64,000 nucleotides of DNA from Hibiscus mutabilis (lineage: Eukaryota > Streptophyta > Magnoliopsida > Malvales > Malvaceae), in assembly GCA_019671005.1 (NCBI GenBank), contig CM033712.1, positions 76,892,479-76,956,478 of the forward strand. Reading direction: 5' to 3'. A program made the position numbers and the translations under genes. Positions 46,105 to 58,679 of this stretch are shown in pieces (within the stretch, counting starts at the first letter, position 1; each line of letters opens with the position of its first letter). The notes under the pieces were generated by a model that did not search any database, was not told the origin of the DNA, and worked only from the letters and a program-made list of their open reading frames with translations.

Positions 46105-46395
46105 GATTGGACGGGGCCGCGCGAACGAAGGCCCCCACTGACACAAATTATGACGTAGGCTCTCCCACTTTGGGGAGACCTTAGGCTAGCACCCCTCCCA
46201 AGTGCAATGGAGGTCACTAGCCTAGGACATAGGCCGTGGCGATCACCCATTGACCCCGTCCAGGTAAGTAAATTTTAACGGGTCTAGTTGCCTCTTATTT
46301 ATAGAGTCCAGCTCGTGCTCCCTCCTCTTACTTGGTCGATGTGGGATTGAGGTTCACCATGATTCTCCACTTCCCTGAAGACTGGTGTGGCTGAA
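46105..46395 (+). repeat. Repeat R, copy 8
   Basis: Complete unit, opening GATTGGACGGGGCCGCGCG; the last copy in the window. Confidence 0.75.
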
Positions 46396-46679
46396 GAATA
46401 TATGCAACTACTAAACAGATTAGAAACATGGAGAATTAAAGAGTGTATTGTTTTAAGCCAAATTGTTCCAATCCTCTCTTGCTTCTGCAGGGAGACAGTT
46501 CAAGGCCATGGCAACAACTAAGCGTAGCTTGGCTTGAACTTGGATGATTAGAGAATTTTGGGACTTGGGGAATATTTCTTTGGCTTTAAACATCCAACCA
46601 AATTGTTTCAAATCCACTCTTTCTTTTGTTGTGAGCCAGTTCAATGACCATGGCAACTGCCCAACATAGCTTGGCTTGA

Positions 46680-47120
46680 AGTAACCCTCTTTCAATCATA
46701 TTGCCACTCAGATTAGTCAAATGAAACAACTGCGGAGTTGTTGAACCATTGAAGCTATTTCCTCTCATGTCAAGATGCACCAGTTCACTCAAATTTCCCA
46801 GTCCGATAACTAGAATTTCACCTTGTATGGAATCGTAGCAAATGTCGAGTGACACCAAGGTCTTGATCCGGAAAATGGATGCCAAAACATTTTAAGTCTT
46901 TCCTAGTGTGGGAAAAAACACTGGATAGATTCAGACGAATCACTTGTTTTGAAGATGAACAGGAACTACATTTCCACCAGGGCCCACTAACAACATTCTG
47001 AACTGGAATTCCATGTCTATAAGCCACCAAGAAACAAATCTGTTGAGCTGTCGTCTCTCGTCGAGTTTTGAACTTGTAAATCCTTGAACTCCAGGAGAGC
47101 AGCATCTCGTTGCTCATGAA
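46680..47120 (-). pseudogene. LRR receptor-like protein relic D (N-terminal part)
   Basis: On the minus strand it starts near 47115 with an LRR N-cap (HEQRDAALLEFKDLQVQNST, then TWNSSSECC, then KQVIRLNLSSVF) and the first LRRs, closely matching relic C. Three stop codons interrupt the N-cap. The signal peptide is not recognisable. Confidence 0.7.
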
Positions 47121-48219
47121 AGCATGGAAAGGAAACGATGAAGCTTCGACTTAGAACGAAAACTATATAGTATGATTAGAAAGTAAGCTTATTTTTTTTT
47201 CCATCTTTTAGCTGTTTGATGTTCACTTTTTTCCACTAAATCTGCTTCTGGTTGTTTATTTTTAAAGGAGGAAAGTAACTACACTGGTTCGCACATGGTA
47301 GTCAAAGGGTGAGTCTTTGTTTGTAATGTAAAATATTTGATGGTGAAAGTGAAGAGAAACTGCATTTTTTTCCCAGCAGGAAGGAATAATTTACAGTCAT
47401 AGAGTGATGATGGTATGTTGGAATTAGTAAGTCTTGTTGAATCATATCCAAGGACGGATGTATTAAGACTATGGGAGGAGCCCGTGCCCCTTCCAAATTT
47501 CTTTGTCTAAAGGGAATTTTAGACTATGAATACTTGTTAAGTAAGTCTGGTTCCTTCCAAATTAAGTCTGGTTTCTTTTAATTTTAAAATTAGACGACTT
47601 TATCCTCCTCGCTGTCCAAGTCTAGCTCCGTTCGTTCATCGTCTCAAAATTTGGGTATAAAGAATTGGATAGTCAAAGTCGATATTTTTGTTGTGATGGC
47701 ATAATTATGAAGATCAATAAACTTATTAAGTGGTCTCAGTAATAAAAGATGGCATTATTCTTCTTAAGTAACCCAAGTTTGAATAGTGAAATCTATTCCC
47801 TACTAACCAAGTTTTCTAGAATTTGTGTTTTCATTGAGTAAAATTCGTTTGTCTCTCTTCAGTGTTCCTACTTATACCAATCATTAAAAAGTTAAGATTT
47901 AGAGTTTAAAATTTAAAATTATGGCTTATAATTTGATTTTTTTAGTGTTTACACCAAAAAAAGTACATATGATGTTTGTCTGTTTTCATTACTTTCTTCG
48001 GTCCATGATGAATAAACATAAATTTTCAGCTTAAGAAGAATAAACATTGCAATTTACTAGCAGCAATTTCTGCTGAATTCAAAGCATCATATGATTCAAC
48101 AAACGGCTGCCAGCCTGCCACTGCTTTCCGAGGTTTTCAAATTGTATGAATTTTCGTCTTCCCCCCCCCCCTTTTACATTCACATATGAGAAGATTTTAT
48201 AGCAGAACAAACCCAACAA
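47121..48219. other. Intergenic between RLP block and kinase gene
   Basis: No gene seen. AT-rich, with a run of 11 C at 48161-48171. The last ~200 bases are probably the 3' UTR of the kinase gene. Confidence 0.45.
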
Positions 48220-51200
48220 TTAGCAGACTGTCCGCCCGTAACAAATCGATGCAACATAGAGATTTTTTGCCCATTTTTCCTGCAACAAGAACAACGAACA
48301 ACCATCAGGTATTCAAAAATATCTCCTCGAAGCAAGAGGTCGAGCTTCTATAATAAAGAGAATGGACCAAGCAAAACTTGGCGGTTAGCACCCATTGCTA
48401 ATGCTTATAGAAGCAAACCAGCATTGACATAAGTGTTAAAAAGATATCGGGAGGGGGGGCAAAATCAGCTTTATACACACCTTTACAAGGGTGCTAGGGA
48501 AGGCAGATGTGCGAAGAGTTTCCTGGGTTTCATCCATTGTTTTCCGTTTTGGAATGCTTAGTATGAAGGCCGCTTGATCTATGGTTGCAGCCATTGATGT
48601 TATTCGATAACTACTCTCCCACCGCCGATGTATTCCTTCGCTTGGATATAAAAAGTCAAGCTCCACAACCTTGATCATTGAATATAGAATGAAGTTACAA
48701 ACAGCTACTTTTGGAAATCGAGGTCAGTGGAAAAACAGAAGACATACATGAAGAGCAAAAGAAAGGAATACCTGATCGGAGAATCCAGCATTTCTTGACA
48801 TAACAACACCCCACCGATTCCCGGCAGTTGTCATTGACGTTACATGAAAGCCCTCTTTCCACTTCTTATTCATCCACTTGAAGGGAAACGATTCACTTAC
48901 TTTGTAGGACTGTTGAGTGTAAGGAGTTCCTACAAAGACAAAATTTTGAGAACAGCTTAGTAATTAGGTTATCAATATATTTATATGTTGTAGATAGAAT
49001 CTGAGGCATGCGGGTCGCAAACTTGATGTTCAGTGAACTTTCTTGCTAAAGGTTAATTACAGAAAACAAGCCTTCAACATTTTCTTTTTTTCCGCACAAG
49101 TTCTTAACGATGCAAATCTCAAGGCGGACCTGCAAACCTATCATGTCCACCAAAATTGAAAGAGTCTCCAAGATAAATTGTAATGTTATAATATATGAAT
49201 TTAATCATGCAATATACTATGTTCTCAGAAAACTCAATGGCATAAGTATAAATATATATATATATATGGAAATTACCACCTTTCGACATAACAACCAAGG
49301 AGTTCCCATTATTTGCTCCAGCTATTGAAGTAATATAATAATTCTTTTCCCACTGCTCCATAATCCAATCCTGATGAAATCCGAATTGATATTAAAGTCG
49401 GTCAAAATGCATGTAAATCAAGAAGTAAAATGACAGGAATTAGTGCTTTAGAATGATAACCTTGTGCAGAAAGACTGTTGACAATTCATAAACCTGGGAA
49501 GAGAAACCTGTTCCCGCATCCATGATCAGGGCCCAGAGATTTGCTGCTGAAGCCGCACAACTAATAAACAATCCATCTTCATTTCCCTTCTCCACATGCT
49601 GGCGCAACCTCGAATCTGCTACATTGTAGTGATACCTACAAGATTGATAAAAAAGAACAAACAATTTTCAAACCTCAAGGCTGAGTATCTCATATTTTCA
49701 CACAAAGAAACATGCACCATAAAAACATCAAAAAGTGGCAAACTAGTTTGAATGGACCGCATTCAACTTTTAACAACCGGTTACTATGAGTAAAAGTATC
49801 TTCTATCATTTACTTTTAACTTTTGAAGGTCACTATATATGTTTCGGCATCACATTTGAGACAAACAATGGGAGTATTCTCCAAATACGCTACAATATTA
49901 TTGTAATTTGTAAAGATGAAAACATTAAAAAATGCCGAGATTAACTCAATGCCTGAATAACTTATGGAAAATGTAAAGTGTGCAAACCACTAAATGAAAC
50001 CCAAAAATATGGAGAGGAGGTATAGTAGAAATGAATATTACATTTAACAAGAGAACACAACTTTACCTCTGCTTCATAGGACATCGTCCGCTGTAAACAG
50101 AAATCCACTGAGTAGCAGGACTACCGAGTCGTACTTTTTTCTTAGGCTGCTCATCTTCTTCCAAATTAATAACTAATCTTCCCCGCTTTTGTCCAACCTA
50201 TTTATACAAAAGGAAACAGATAAAGGTTGTTTATTTGAACATCCTATACAATCCAATTTAATCAAAGGAAAAACAAACAATGACCTTAAGGGCTCCATCG
50301 ATTCTAATGGGTCTCAATGGTATGCATGGTTCAATTAGGCTTTCAAAGAAGGATATGAGCTTGGCATAATTGGGCTCCTCGTCAAACTTTAAATTTATAA
50401 CAACTTCAAGAAACTGCTTAAATGGGGCCGGACAAAAGCAACACATCAACTCCGGAGATGTGCCCATCTTTTTCTTGCAAACCATAAAACTCTTGTTATC
50501 CCCCTATGTGGTTCCATGAAAACAGAGAATAATTCAGGAAGGAAATAAAATCAGATTACGTAAATCGTTAATCAAAATGACAATAAGAACCTGATAGCCC
50601 TGCCATGGTAATCGTCCTTTCATTAGAAATATCGATGTGTATGCCAAGGACTCGAGGTCATCCCTTCGACTTCCAGTTCGACCTAAATGAGCATGTACGC
50701 TAGCATACCTAATTGTTCCCCTGATGAAAGAAATATCCAAAGATATCAACACGAATCATAAGCAGTATTTCATGACATTTAAAAACCAAGTTTACATACC
50801 TGAATACATCAGGCCTTTGATCATAATCAACATGTTTATCAGAGTGTGCATCTTTCCACCTAGAGGCTGATCCAAGAACATGCGAGGCAGGCAGTAATTA
50901 GTACAGAATCATTAACAGCATTTACTATATTTCCGTAAGACATGAGAGAAAATAAAATCTCATAGAGATCTGCCATCAAAGAGAATAAACAACTATACAC
51001 TAGTAGTTAACCATAATGTGCTTGAGGTTGACAGCTAAGAAAGAACATACAGTTAACAGGGAAGAGAGGACTGGGGCGAAGATACCTAAACCAAGATCAA
51101 TAAGATATAGCTTCTTCTCATCGGCTGATCCAGGTTGACCTAGTAAAATGTTCTCAGGTTTCACATCTCCATGTACAAACCTTTCTTCAAGCAGACAATA

Positions 51201-52865
51201 AACAGTTGTGATCAGTTGCAACCACGCAAAAACAGAGGTGAATTTAATGAAGTGCAGAAAGTTACAATATGACCTACCCCTTTAAATGAAGCTTTTCGAG
51301 AATAGATATTGCCTCCACTGCAATGCAGGCAACCATATTTGGCGACATCCTGTCACAATACATGTTACAAAGCTGAAAGACTATGGTAGATACATGTACT
51401 CAAGTAGACATGTACGGGAAGGTACAACAAAGAGAAAAGAGGAAGATTCTATTTCTTACGATTGTCCTAGAGAATTCCAAACATCCCAGAGACTGGGACC
51501 AAGCATATCCATTACCTGAAATATTCATTAAAGTTCTTTAAAATATATTGACTAAATTGGGAGTTAAGACGCTAAGTTGCTCTAAACAAAAAATCACCAG
51601 AATATAGAAGTCTCCCTGGCGACCCTTGTAGTGCACCCACGGAATCCCATAGCATCCATTTAGGGAACTTTTGTGAGGAGATCAGAAGGGAAAAAATGTC
51701 AGAATTTCTGCATTGCAGTCAAATATGTAAATACCAAAGATCGACACAATTTTATGATAAAAATGCCATACTTGTAAACTTGCCACTCATAAGGTGGACC
51801 ATAATTGCAACCTTTACTGTTTCGGTGCTCTAACTTCAACGCTACCTGTGATGAAAATATCTCATAACATTACATTCCAGATGGATTAACCTGGAAAACC
51901 CTTAAAAAGGGGCACGAGTTTCTCAGACATACCTCAATTGCATCTGGTCCAATTCTATCACTACCGCCACTTACCCTTCGGCCAACATAAACTTGGCCAA
52001 AACCACCCTTACCCAGTTTCCTGTCTATCTTATATGTAGGAGAATTTCCCACTTGTACCTGCAACAAGAAACAAAGTGGTATTCGGCAAAGAGCTTCCTT
52101 AAGGTGAACAACTAACCAACTAGGAATTTAGTTGGTAAGAAACTAAGGACAATGAGACAAGTGACCAAACACGTAAAGTAAAATGTACAACTTGATGCAG
52201 TAAAACATTCCTCATTTTCATGCAAACTCTAAACAGAAATGGTTATCCAGATAGTTTCAAGCAAATTTGAAATGCTGAAATAAAGAAATCACTAAATCTG
52301 AAATTGTATCAGCAATATAGTAGTCAGCTCATAACTGAAAAAAAATAAATTGTATTCAACCATCTTCCTCACTAAGAGTAAGGCAATTTAATACGGAAGA
52401 CTTAAAATTAAAATAAATATATTCAACAAAAAGGGGAAAGATTTAGTTAGTAATATGAAGCACCAGATCAGGAACCGGGGTTGTGCTGGCTTCTTCTTCA
52501 ACTCCCACTAATTTGTCAGCACTCCCACCCTCCATTGCAATATCTTTATCCGCCGCTACCTCTGCTCGGTTGAATACAGGTTCAGCAGCAGCCAATGGTG
52601 CAGCCTCAGGAAGAACCTGACAAAGCTCAGGGTCTAAACCAGCCAAGCTAGCACCACGGCCTCTACCAGCAACTCATAGCCTTGCAGGTACCGCAGGTGA
52701 GGGTCCTTCGTCTATTACAACATTACCCCTTCCTCTTCCACCAACTCTCCTGGTTCTGTTTTGAGCAGGCAGTTCCCAATTCTCTTCTTGAACAACAGGT
52801 TGAGGAGGAGGCTCAAGATCACCAAGGCGTTTCGATCTCCGGGCTCCACTCCGCAATTCGGGCAT
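48220..52865 (-). CDS. MUT9-like / casein kinase 1-type protein kinase (PPK/MLK family), with an in-frame stop at codon 64
   Basis: Nuclear Ser/Thr kinases of this plant family phosphorylate histone H3 and photoreceptor-pathway proteins. Coding exons (-): 52865-52464, 52058-51933, 51845-51772, 51667-51598, 51515-51460, 51349-51278, 51180-51086, 50866-50800, 50720-50591, 50503-50285, 50197-50067, 49635-49461, 49370-49280, 48929-48772, 48669-48481, 48279-48220. They total 2115 bp, 705 codons with the stop. The N-terminus MPELRSGARRSKRLGDLEPP is basic and disordered. The kinase domain starts at about residue 135: GKGGFGQVYVG loop, VALK lysine ~180, HGDVKPEN catalytic loop ~270, DLG ~295, then GTIRYASVHAHLGRTGSRRD. 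The C-terminal family-specific domain ends with ICYGRTVC. Phases agree at every junction. The only defect is TGA at 52676-52674 (PARL-stop-VAGRGRG). A downstream ATG (DIAMEGGSADK) precedes the kinase domain, so a truncated active kinase is conceivable. Confidence 0.88.
52674..52676 (-). other. Premature TGA in the kinase gene's first coding exon
   Basis: In-frame stop within the basic Gly/Arg linker. A CGA-to-TGA change by CpG deamination would explain it. All sequence downstream is intact. Confidence 0.75.
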
Positions 52866-53900
52866 CCTCACTCCATACAATTCACATTGCCTAACTTCCC
52901 TGACCACCACTCCAGATCTGTAACCGAAAAAGTATGAACTTCACCGATAGAGAAACTAATAAACACATGTAATAAGAAAAGCACCACAAATTTGGAAAGC
53001 TCTACAATCAACAACCAAGTATTGGAAGTTTTTTAACACAACCTAAGGCAAACAACTAAGAGTTAACAATAAAAACACAATCATTGAGTAAATTGTCAAA
53101 TTGTGGAAACAAACAATTCTTACTATAATCATCCACTAAATTGCTCAAAGCGGATACCAAGTAGACTATTTAGCAAATACCCTTCAAAAGATATTATATT
53201 TTCACCAGGTACCACATAGCTACAAGCTAAATTTAGCTACAAACATACAAAAATCAAAGCGAATACATCATGTATTAGATTAAAAAAAAATCAAGCTTCA
53301 TAGATCGTCGGTACAAGTCATTTCTTTATCAAGCAAAATAAACATCAACCCTTACAATATAAATATATATATTTGAGCTCATTCAATAAAACAAAGAAAA
53401 ACAAAGCTCCATCAACAAAATTCAAATTTCATTACCCCAAAACATGATTTAAGAAATTGAAATTTTCAAAATTTCACATAAAAACCTCCCATTTTACAAT
53501 CATTTTAAACCATATTTCCGGTAAGTCACAAAATTGCCATCCCGATCATTCAGATTTCCATCAAATATAAACAATCAAGAGTAAAACTGATCATCAATCA
53601 AGCTAAAAACAAAAACAAAATAACTCACAGATCAAATCTCCTCGAAACAACTTGTTGGGTCAAGCTCGGATCCTGAAATGTCCAGAAAATTCAGTTCCGG
53701 GTCTCAATAAAAAAAACCCAGAAATAAAAATCAAGACTTGGGGGTATAAAACGAAGATTATGACAAAATTCAGGGCAATCAACAGACAGGAAAAACAGAA
53801 TTGAGATATTGATTGAAACGGAATGTAAGAAGAGATACAAAAGAAGTAAATTAGGATGAGATGCTGGGCGAGTCTTTTATGGGTCAAACAAAAAATGTGT
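52866..53900 (-). promoter_or_regulatory. 5' UTR with leader intron and promoter of the kinase gene
   Basis: The coding exon is preceded by a short leader to 52917, where an acceptor (TTACAG) fits. A donor GTGAGT lies at 53628, giving a ~711-base leader intron and an upstream leader exon from 53629 to roughly 53900. The transcription start is not determined. Confidence 0.5.
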
Positions 53901-56900
53901 GAAAATTTTGTAAAATGGTGGTGACGGACAGTGGTGATCTTTGATGTTGTTAGCTAGTTTATCAGCTATCAACATAAAGATAGATGTCTTCTCATTTCAA
54001 AGTAACTTTATAATTTCTGCTGCTGTTGTTTTTCCTTCAAAAACAATGATTTCTGTTGTTTTTAATAAATATTAATACATTTATTTTCTGTGATTAAGAG
54101 TGGGATTTTTTTATGTGATTAATATTTTTTTAACATTCACTAATTTTTTGGTGTTTAATAATGCTTATTTTTTCTTATCTGTATAAGTATAAATTTTAAC
54201 ATGTGAATTTAATACTCCTCCATTTAATAAAAAAGAGTGGGATTTTTTCATTACTCATTCGAACAACATAGTCTTTAAAAATATAAAATTTTTGACCCTT
54301 TTTCGGTGTTTATATTTATGACTCGCACTAAAATTTAAGTTTAAGTTTAGGGGTTAAGATTAGAGTTTGAGAAATTTAGATTATGTTGTATTTTTAGGAT
54401 TTATGATTTAAAATTTATAATTTAAAATTAAAATTTAAAATTTAAATTTTTTATGTTTGGCCATAGAAATGCGCATTAAAAAGAGGCAAGTGATTTTTGT
54501 CTAGTTTTAAGTATACTTTGAATTTACTTAGATATCAAATTCAATTAAAATACTAGCTTATACTATTAAAAAATATAAAACTTTGATACACGGTTTATGT
54601 AAAAATTATTTTATACAGACCTGTATTTTTTCCTTACAAAATATAAATCCTAAATTCCTAATCTGAACACCCTAAATTCTAAACCCTAAACCCCTAACAT
54701 TTAAACTCTAAACTACAATACTAACCCCTAAAATTAAAAGGACCATGTGTTTACACGGTCTATGTATTAAAGTTTTTCCCTTAAAAATATACTAGCTTAT
54801 AATAAGATTAGAATATTTAAAAAATTAAGCACTTAAAAATTTTTTGGTAAAAAAAATCGAAACCAATATATTCACGGACGAAAGTGGTTTATGTTTTATA
54901 TTTAATATATGGCTTAGGAAAATTCTATGATGACGAACATCTTTAAACATTAATAACGTTGAACACATCTGAATATCATTAAATTAATTAATAAAAATTA
55001 AAATTTTTAATGACTCAACATATAATTAATAATTATTTTTAAAAAGTTAATTAAATTATTATCCATATATATTAAATTTTGGCTTAACTATAAAATAAGT
55101 GTCTAAATTATGCATTTTATTTTTGTAATAGGTTATTGGAATTTTTTAGCTTAATAAGTTTTATTTTAAAAAAAAAATAGTCACCAATTTCAACTAAAAA
55201 TAAAATTATAGGCACGTATTTCGATCAAAATAATATTTTAGTGATTTATTGTTAAAAAATGGCATAATTTGTGCACTTATTTTACAGTGAAGCCTTTAAT
55301 TTTCCAACTTAATTTTAGTTTATTGATACAAAAAGTTCCTTGTGAGTCTAGAGATTCAATTTAGGGTCTAAGATTTGTGGGTTTAAGATTAGGGTATAAA
55401 ATTGAGAGTTGTGATTAAAATTTAGAATTTTTAGATTAAAACTTAAATCTCTAACATATTACCCTAAAATTAAACCTAAACCCTAAACTAAATCTTCAAG
55501 TTATAAGGCACATGTAAAAAATAATTGTTTCCGCTGCCTGTCCATAAAATATTTTTTATTTTTTAATATTATGAGTTTGAATGTTCCTAAATACAATGAC
55601 TCCTAGCAGTTGGCTCTTGGTTTCCTCTGCCTTCTGCCTCCGCCATCACTTGTTTGCTTATTGTCTAATTTTATGGTCGGCGGCGGCATCAATCTTAGTG
55701 TTGGTGTAGACCGTTGATCACCTTCTTTTTTATTTATTTTATTATTTTGATTTTATATTTTTAATTTAATAAATTTATTTTTATGACACGCTTTTTTTCT
55801 ATTTTTTAGTATGTATTTTCTGCTTTTTAGCACACTTTTTTGTCAATTGGTATGTTTTTTTGTTATTCGTTTTTCTGTCAGGGTTAAATTTGATGTCGTC
55901 ATGACTGATCAAGATGACGTTTTTTTTATTATCCTGTTGATCTTCCTATTTTGGACCCTCGAACTGGATCTAGATGCAAGTTTGGTCACCGCTCTTATTC
56001 ACGATTGAGTTGTGTTAATAAACGTGTTGTCAACGCGTCCTATTTCTGTAATATATATATATATTTTTTTTTAATGTTGTTTGTTGATGGTTTTTACCTT
56101 CATCGAGCTTTGGCAATTATTTCGAGTTTTTGAATTAGATTTTTTACCTTTTCTTTGGTATTGTTTATGATCTAGAGACATTAATTTTCGTGTTTTTAAG
56201 AATATGTCTAAACATACCCGTTTACCTACATTGTAAACTTTTATATTAAATTTTTTTTATTAATAAAATCAACGTACTTATATTCAAAAAAGAAAAATAC
56301 AATGTCTTGTTAATTAAGAGTTTGTGAAGTATGTATCTTATTTTAGCGATAGCATTATGCGACGATTAATAGTAGGTTCAAAAGAAAACAAAAAAAGGTT
56401 TGTTACTTCTTTTTTCTTAAGTGTTGTATTCGATGACAATCTTGTTGATTTATTTTTTATTTTTTTTCCAAAATAAGAACACTCTTTGTGTTAGTTATTT
56501 TGTTTGCCGTGTTGCGTTTGATTATGTGTGGTTATTATTTGGTTTCAACTGAATTAACTGGCCAAATAAATATAATTATATTTTTGAGTGCAAAAAACAT
56601 TTAAAGACTTAAATGATTTATTTTAAAAGTTTAAAATTTTCTTATATCTTTAAGCCTTTAATTTTTAATTCCTTAAATTTAAAACTTAATTATATGTAAC
56701 CTAATTTTTTTATATAAATAATGAAAATCGTAATCTTATTTCCTTATTTGAATAACTATCCTAAAACTTAATCCATATTTTTAATCATATTTAAATTAGT
56801 TTATGCAATGAACTAAAAGATATAAATTATGGTCATGTTTGACAATTAGTAGATAACTAATAGCTAATAACGAACTATATTAACTGATAGCAGATTGCAT

Positions 56901-58287
56901 TAGTTGATTTGTATAAAAGTGTTTGGTAAATCAGCTGATAGTTATAATTGTTTGATTATTTGAACAAGCAAATGACATATAAAGATATAATTATATTCAA
57001 TACTTATTAAAATAATTTATTAGTTATCAATATTTTGTATCTATTAAAATTAATTAGAATATGAATTTTGTTGAGAAAAATAAAGAGGTATTACATTTAG
57101 GAATGACCATTTGACCCATACCTAGTGGGTTTCGATCCGACCCGACCTTATAGGGTCGGGTTTTTTAAAGAAAATTTTGGACTTGGTTCGGGTTCGAGCT
57201 GAGTTTTTTTAGGATAGTGTCGGGTTGGATCATGTTTGAATTTGAGGTGAAAAATATCATACTCGACCCGACCCAGAATAATAATTTAATTTTATTCTAA
57301 ATATTTAGGTATAATTGCTATAATGTCTCTTTCTTTATATATTTTTTCAATTATCTCCTTATTTTGTCTAATAAAAGTGGAATAATTATTATAACCCCCT
57401 CTCTATTTGTATTTTTCAATTAACTCCATATTTTATCGAATAAAAAAGAAAAAAAATCATTTATGTCAAGCCAGATAGGGTTCAGGTCTTTACTTTAAAA
57501 TTGGAGTCAATGCGGATTGACCAAAAATTCGACCCATGATCATCCTAACTACATTCCCAATAAAAATGTTGAGATTCGAACTCATGCAAGATGAGACAAC
57601 ATGAGCAATCTTGGCGCAATTAGTATATCTCTTGAAAAATTAATTTTTTAATATAACATAACTAAACATACGTTTTTTAAATAGTCTAAAGGTGATTACA
57701 ATGTAGCATTTGTTCATAAATATTCTTAATCATTTGACAAAGCACACACCTTGCAGACATTGCGATTGAACCCACGTTTCCTAAGATGAAGATCTTCCGT
57801 TTTTTCATTGGGACACTTGTTGGGTTCACTAGGCATAATTGAATGATGTATAATTGATTTCTTATTTATTATTTTTTAATAGACTTTTATTTATTAAATT
57901 TATATGTATATATTATTTTTTATTTATAAAATTATATTTTAATATAAATTTATTAATTATTAAATGTAGATGTATATACTATTTTATATATTAATTTCTT
58001 ATTTATAAATATCTTTTTAATTTTATTAGTTATACAAATTTAAGTTAATTAGATAAATTGTTTGTAATTGTACAAAAAAAAATCTTTATAACTATTATAT
58101 TCAATCCTTTAATCCAAAAAAGAGCATTTTCAATTTGAGAGATTTCACCTCAATCCGCTATTACAATCATTTGTCTATCAAACATCTAAATTAGCGAATT
58201 TAACTAGTCAAACATTTAAAAATGATTCAAACCTTACCAAATGCGACCTACAATTTTTAAGTAGTCCTTAAATCTAATACATATCCT
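53901..58287. other. Long AT-rich intergenic region
   Basis: No supported gene. It contains telomere-like tracts near 54650 and 55440, and a GGGTCGGGTT/GACCCGACCC-rich segment at ~57125-57270 that may be a degraded transposon end. The few open frames (for example at 55811-56133) are short, AT-biased and without motifs. Confidence 0.5.
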
Positions 58288-58374
58288 TAAAATTTGATAA
58301 TTACAACCCATATTCATAAAAATTGATAATTATAACCCATATTCACAAAATTTTATAATTATAACCCATATTCA
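58288..58374. repeat. 29-bp minisatellite, three copies
   Basis: Units share GATAATTATAACCCATATTCA and are spaced exactly 29 bases. Confidence 0.75.
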
Positions 58375-58679
58375 ATTAGGTTAATAATGATTATGATTGA
58401 ATATTTTAGTTTATAATTAACCCTGCATTAAAATTAGTTAATTTTAAAAAATTACTTTATAATTATCCTAATTGAATAAAAAATCAGTTTATTTTCAAAT
58501 AATTTTTAAAATTACCTAATTTTAAGTTATAATCATCCTAAAACCAAATTATTTCATAATTGTATAGACTAATTTTAATTCACATTGTTTAAAAATTATC
58601 CTAAGAGAATTAAAATGGGTTCATTTTAAATTAATTCAAAATTATAATCATCCTAGTTGAATATTTTACTTGGATAATT

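Larger units (their letters stand above)
31397..47120. other. Decayed block array: repeat R, cysteine synthase and RLP relics
   Basis: About 16 kb in which the same sequence neighbourhood recurs: repeat R, then a tract with GCAAATCAGACATAAACAGAG and CTGCAGTTGGGGATTTT. Next comes a stretch around CAACAACCAAGCATAGCTTG, followed by cysteine synthase exons (+) and/or LRR receptor-like protein pieces (-). All copies of R face the same way, which indicates segmental duplication rather than independent insertion. Bases between the individually listed relics in this interval hold only these diverged flanks; no intact gene was found. Confidence 0.65.

Noticed and set aside
31577..46395. Repeat R as a CRISPR array or SINE
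   Set aside because: Units are ~265 bp with variable kilobase spacing, eukaryotic context, and no tRNA-like head.
48161..48171. Run of 11 C as a structural signal
   Set aside because: Isolated homopolymer in a spacer without G4-type repetition.
55811..56133. Short open frames in AT-rich DNA
   Set aside because: Low-complexity hydrophobic text, no motif and no splice context; expected by chance.
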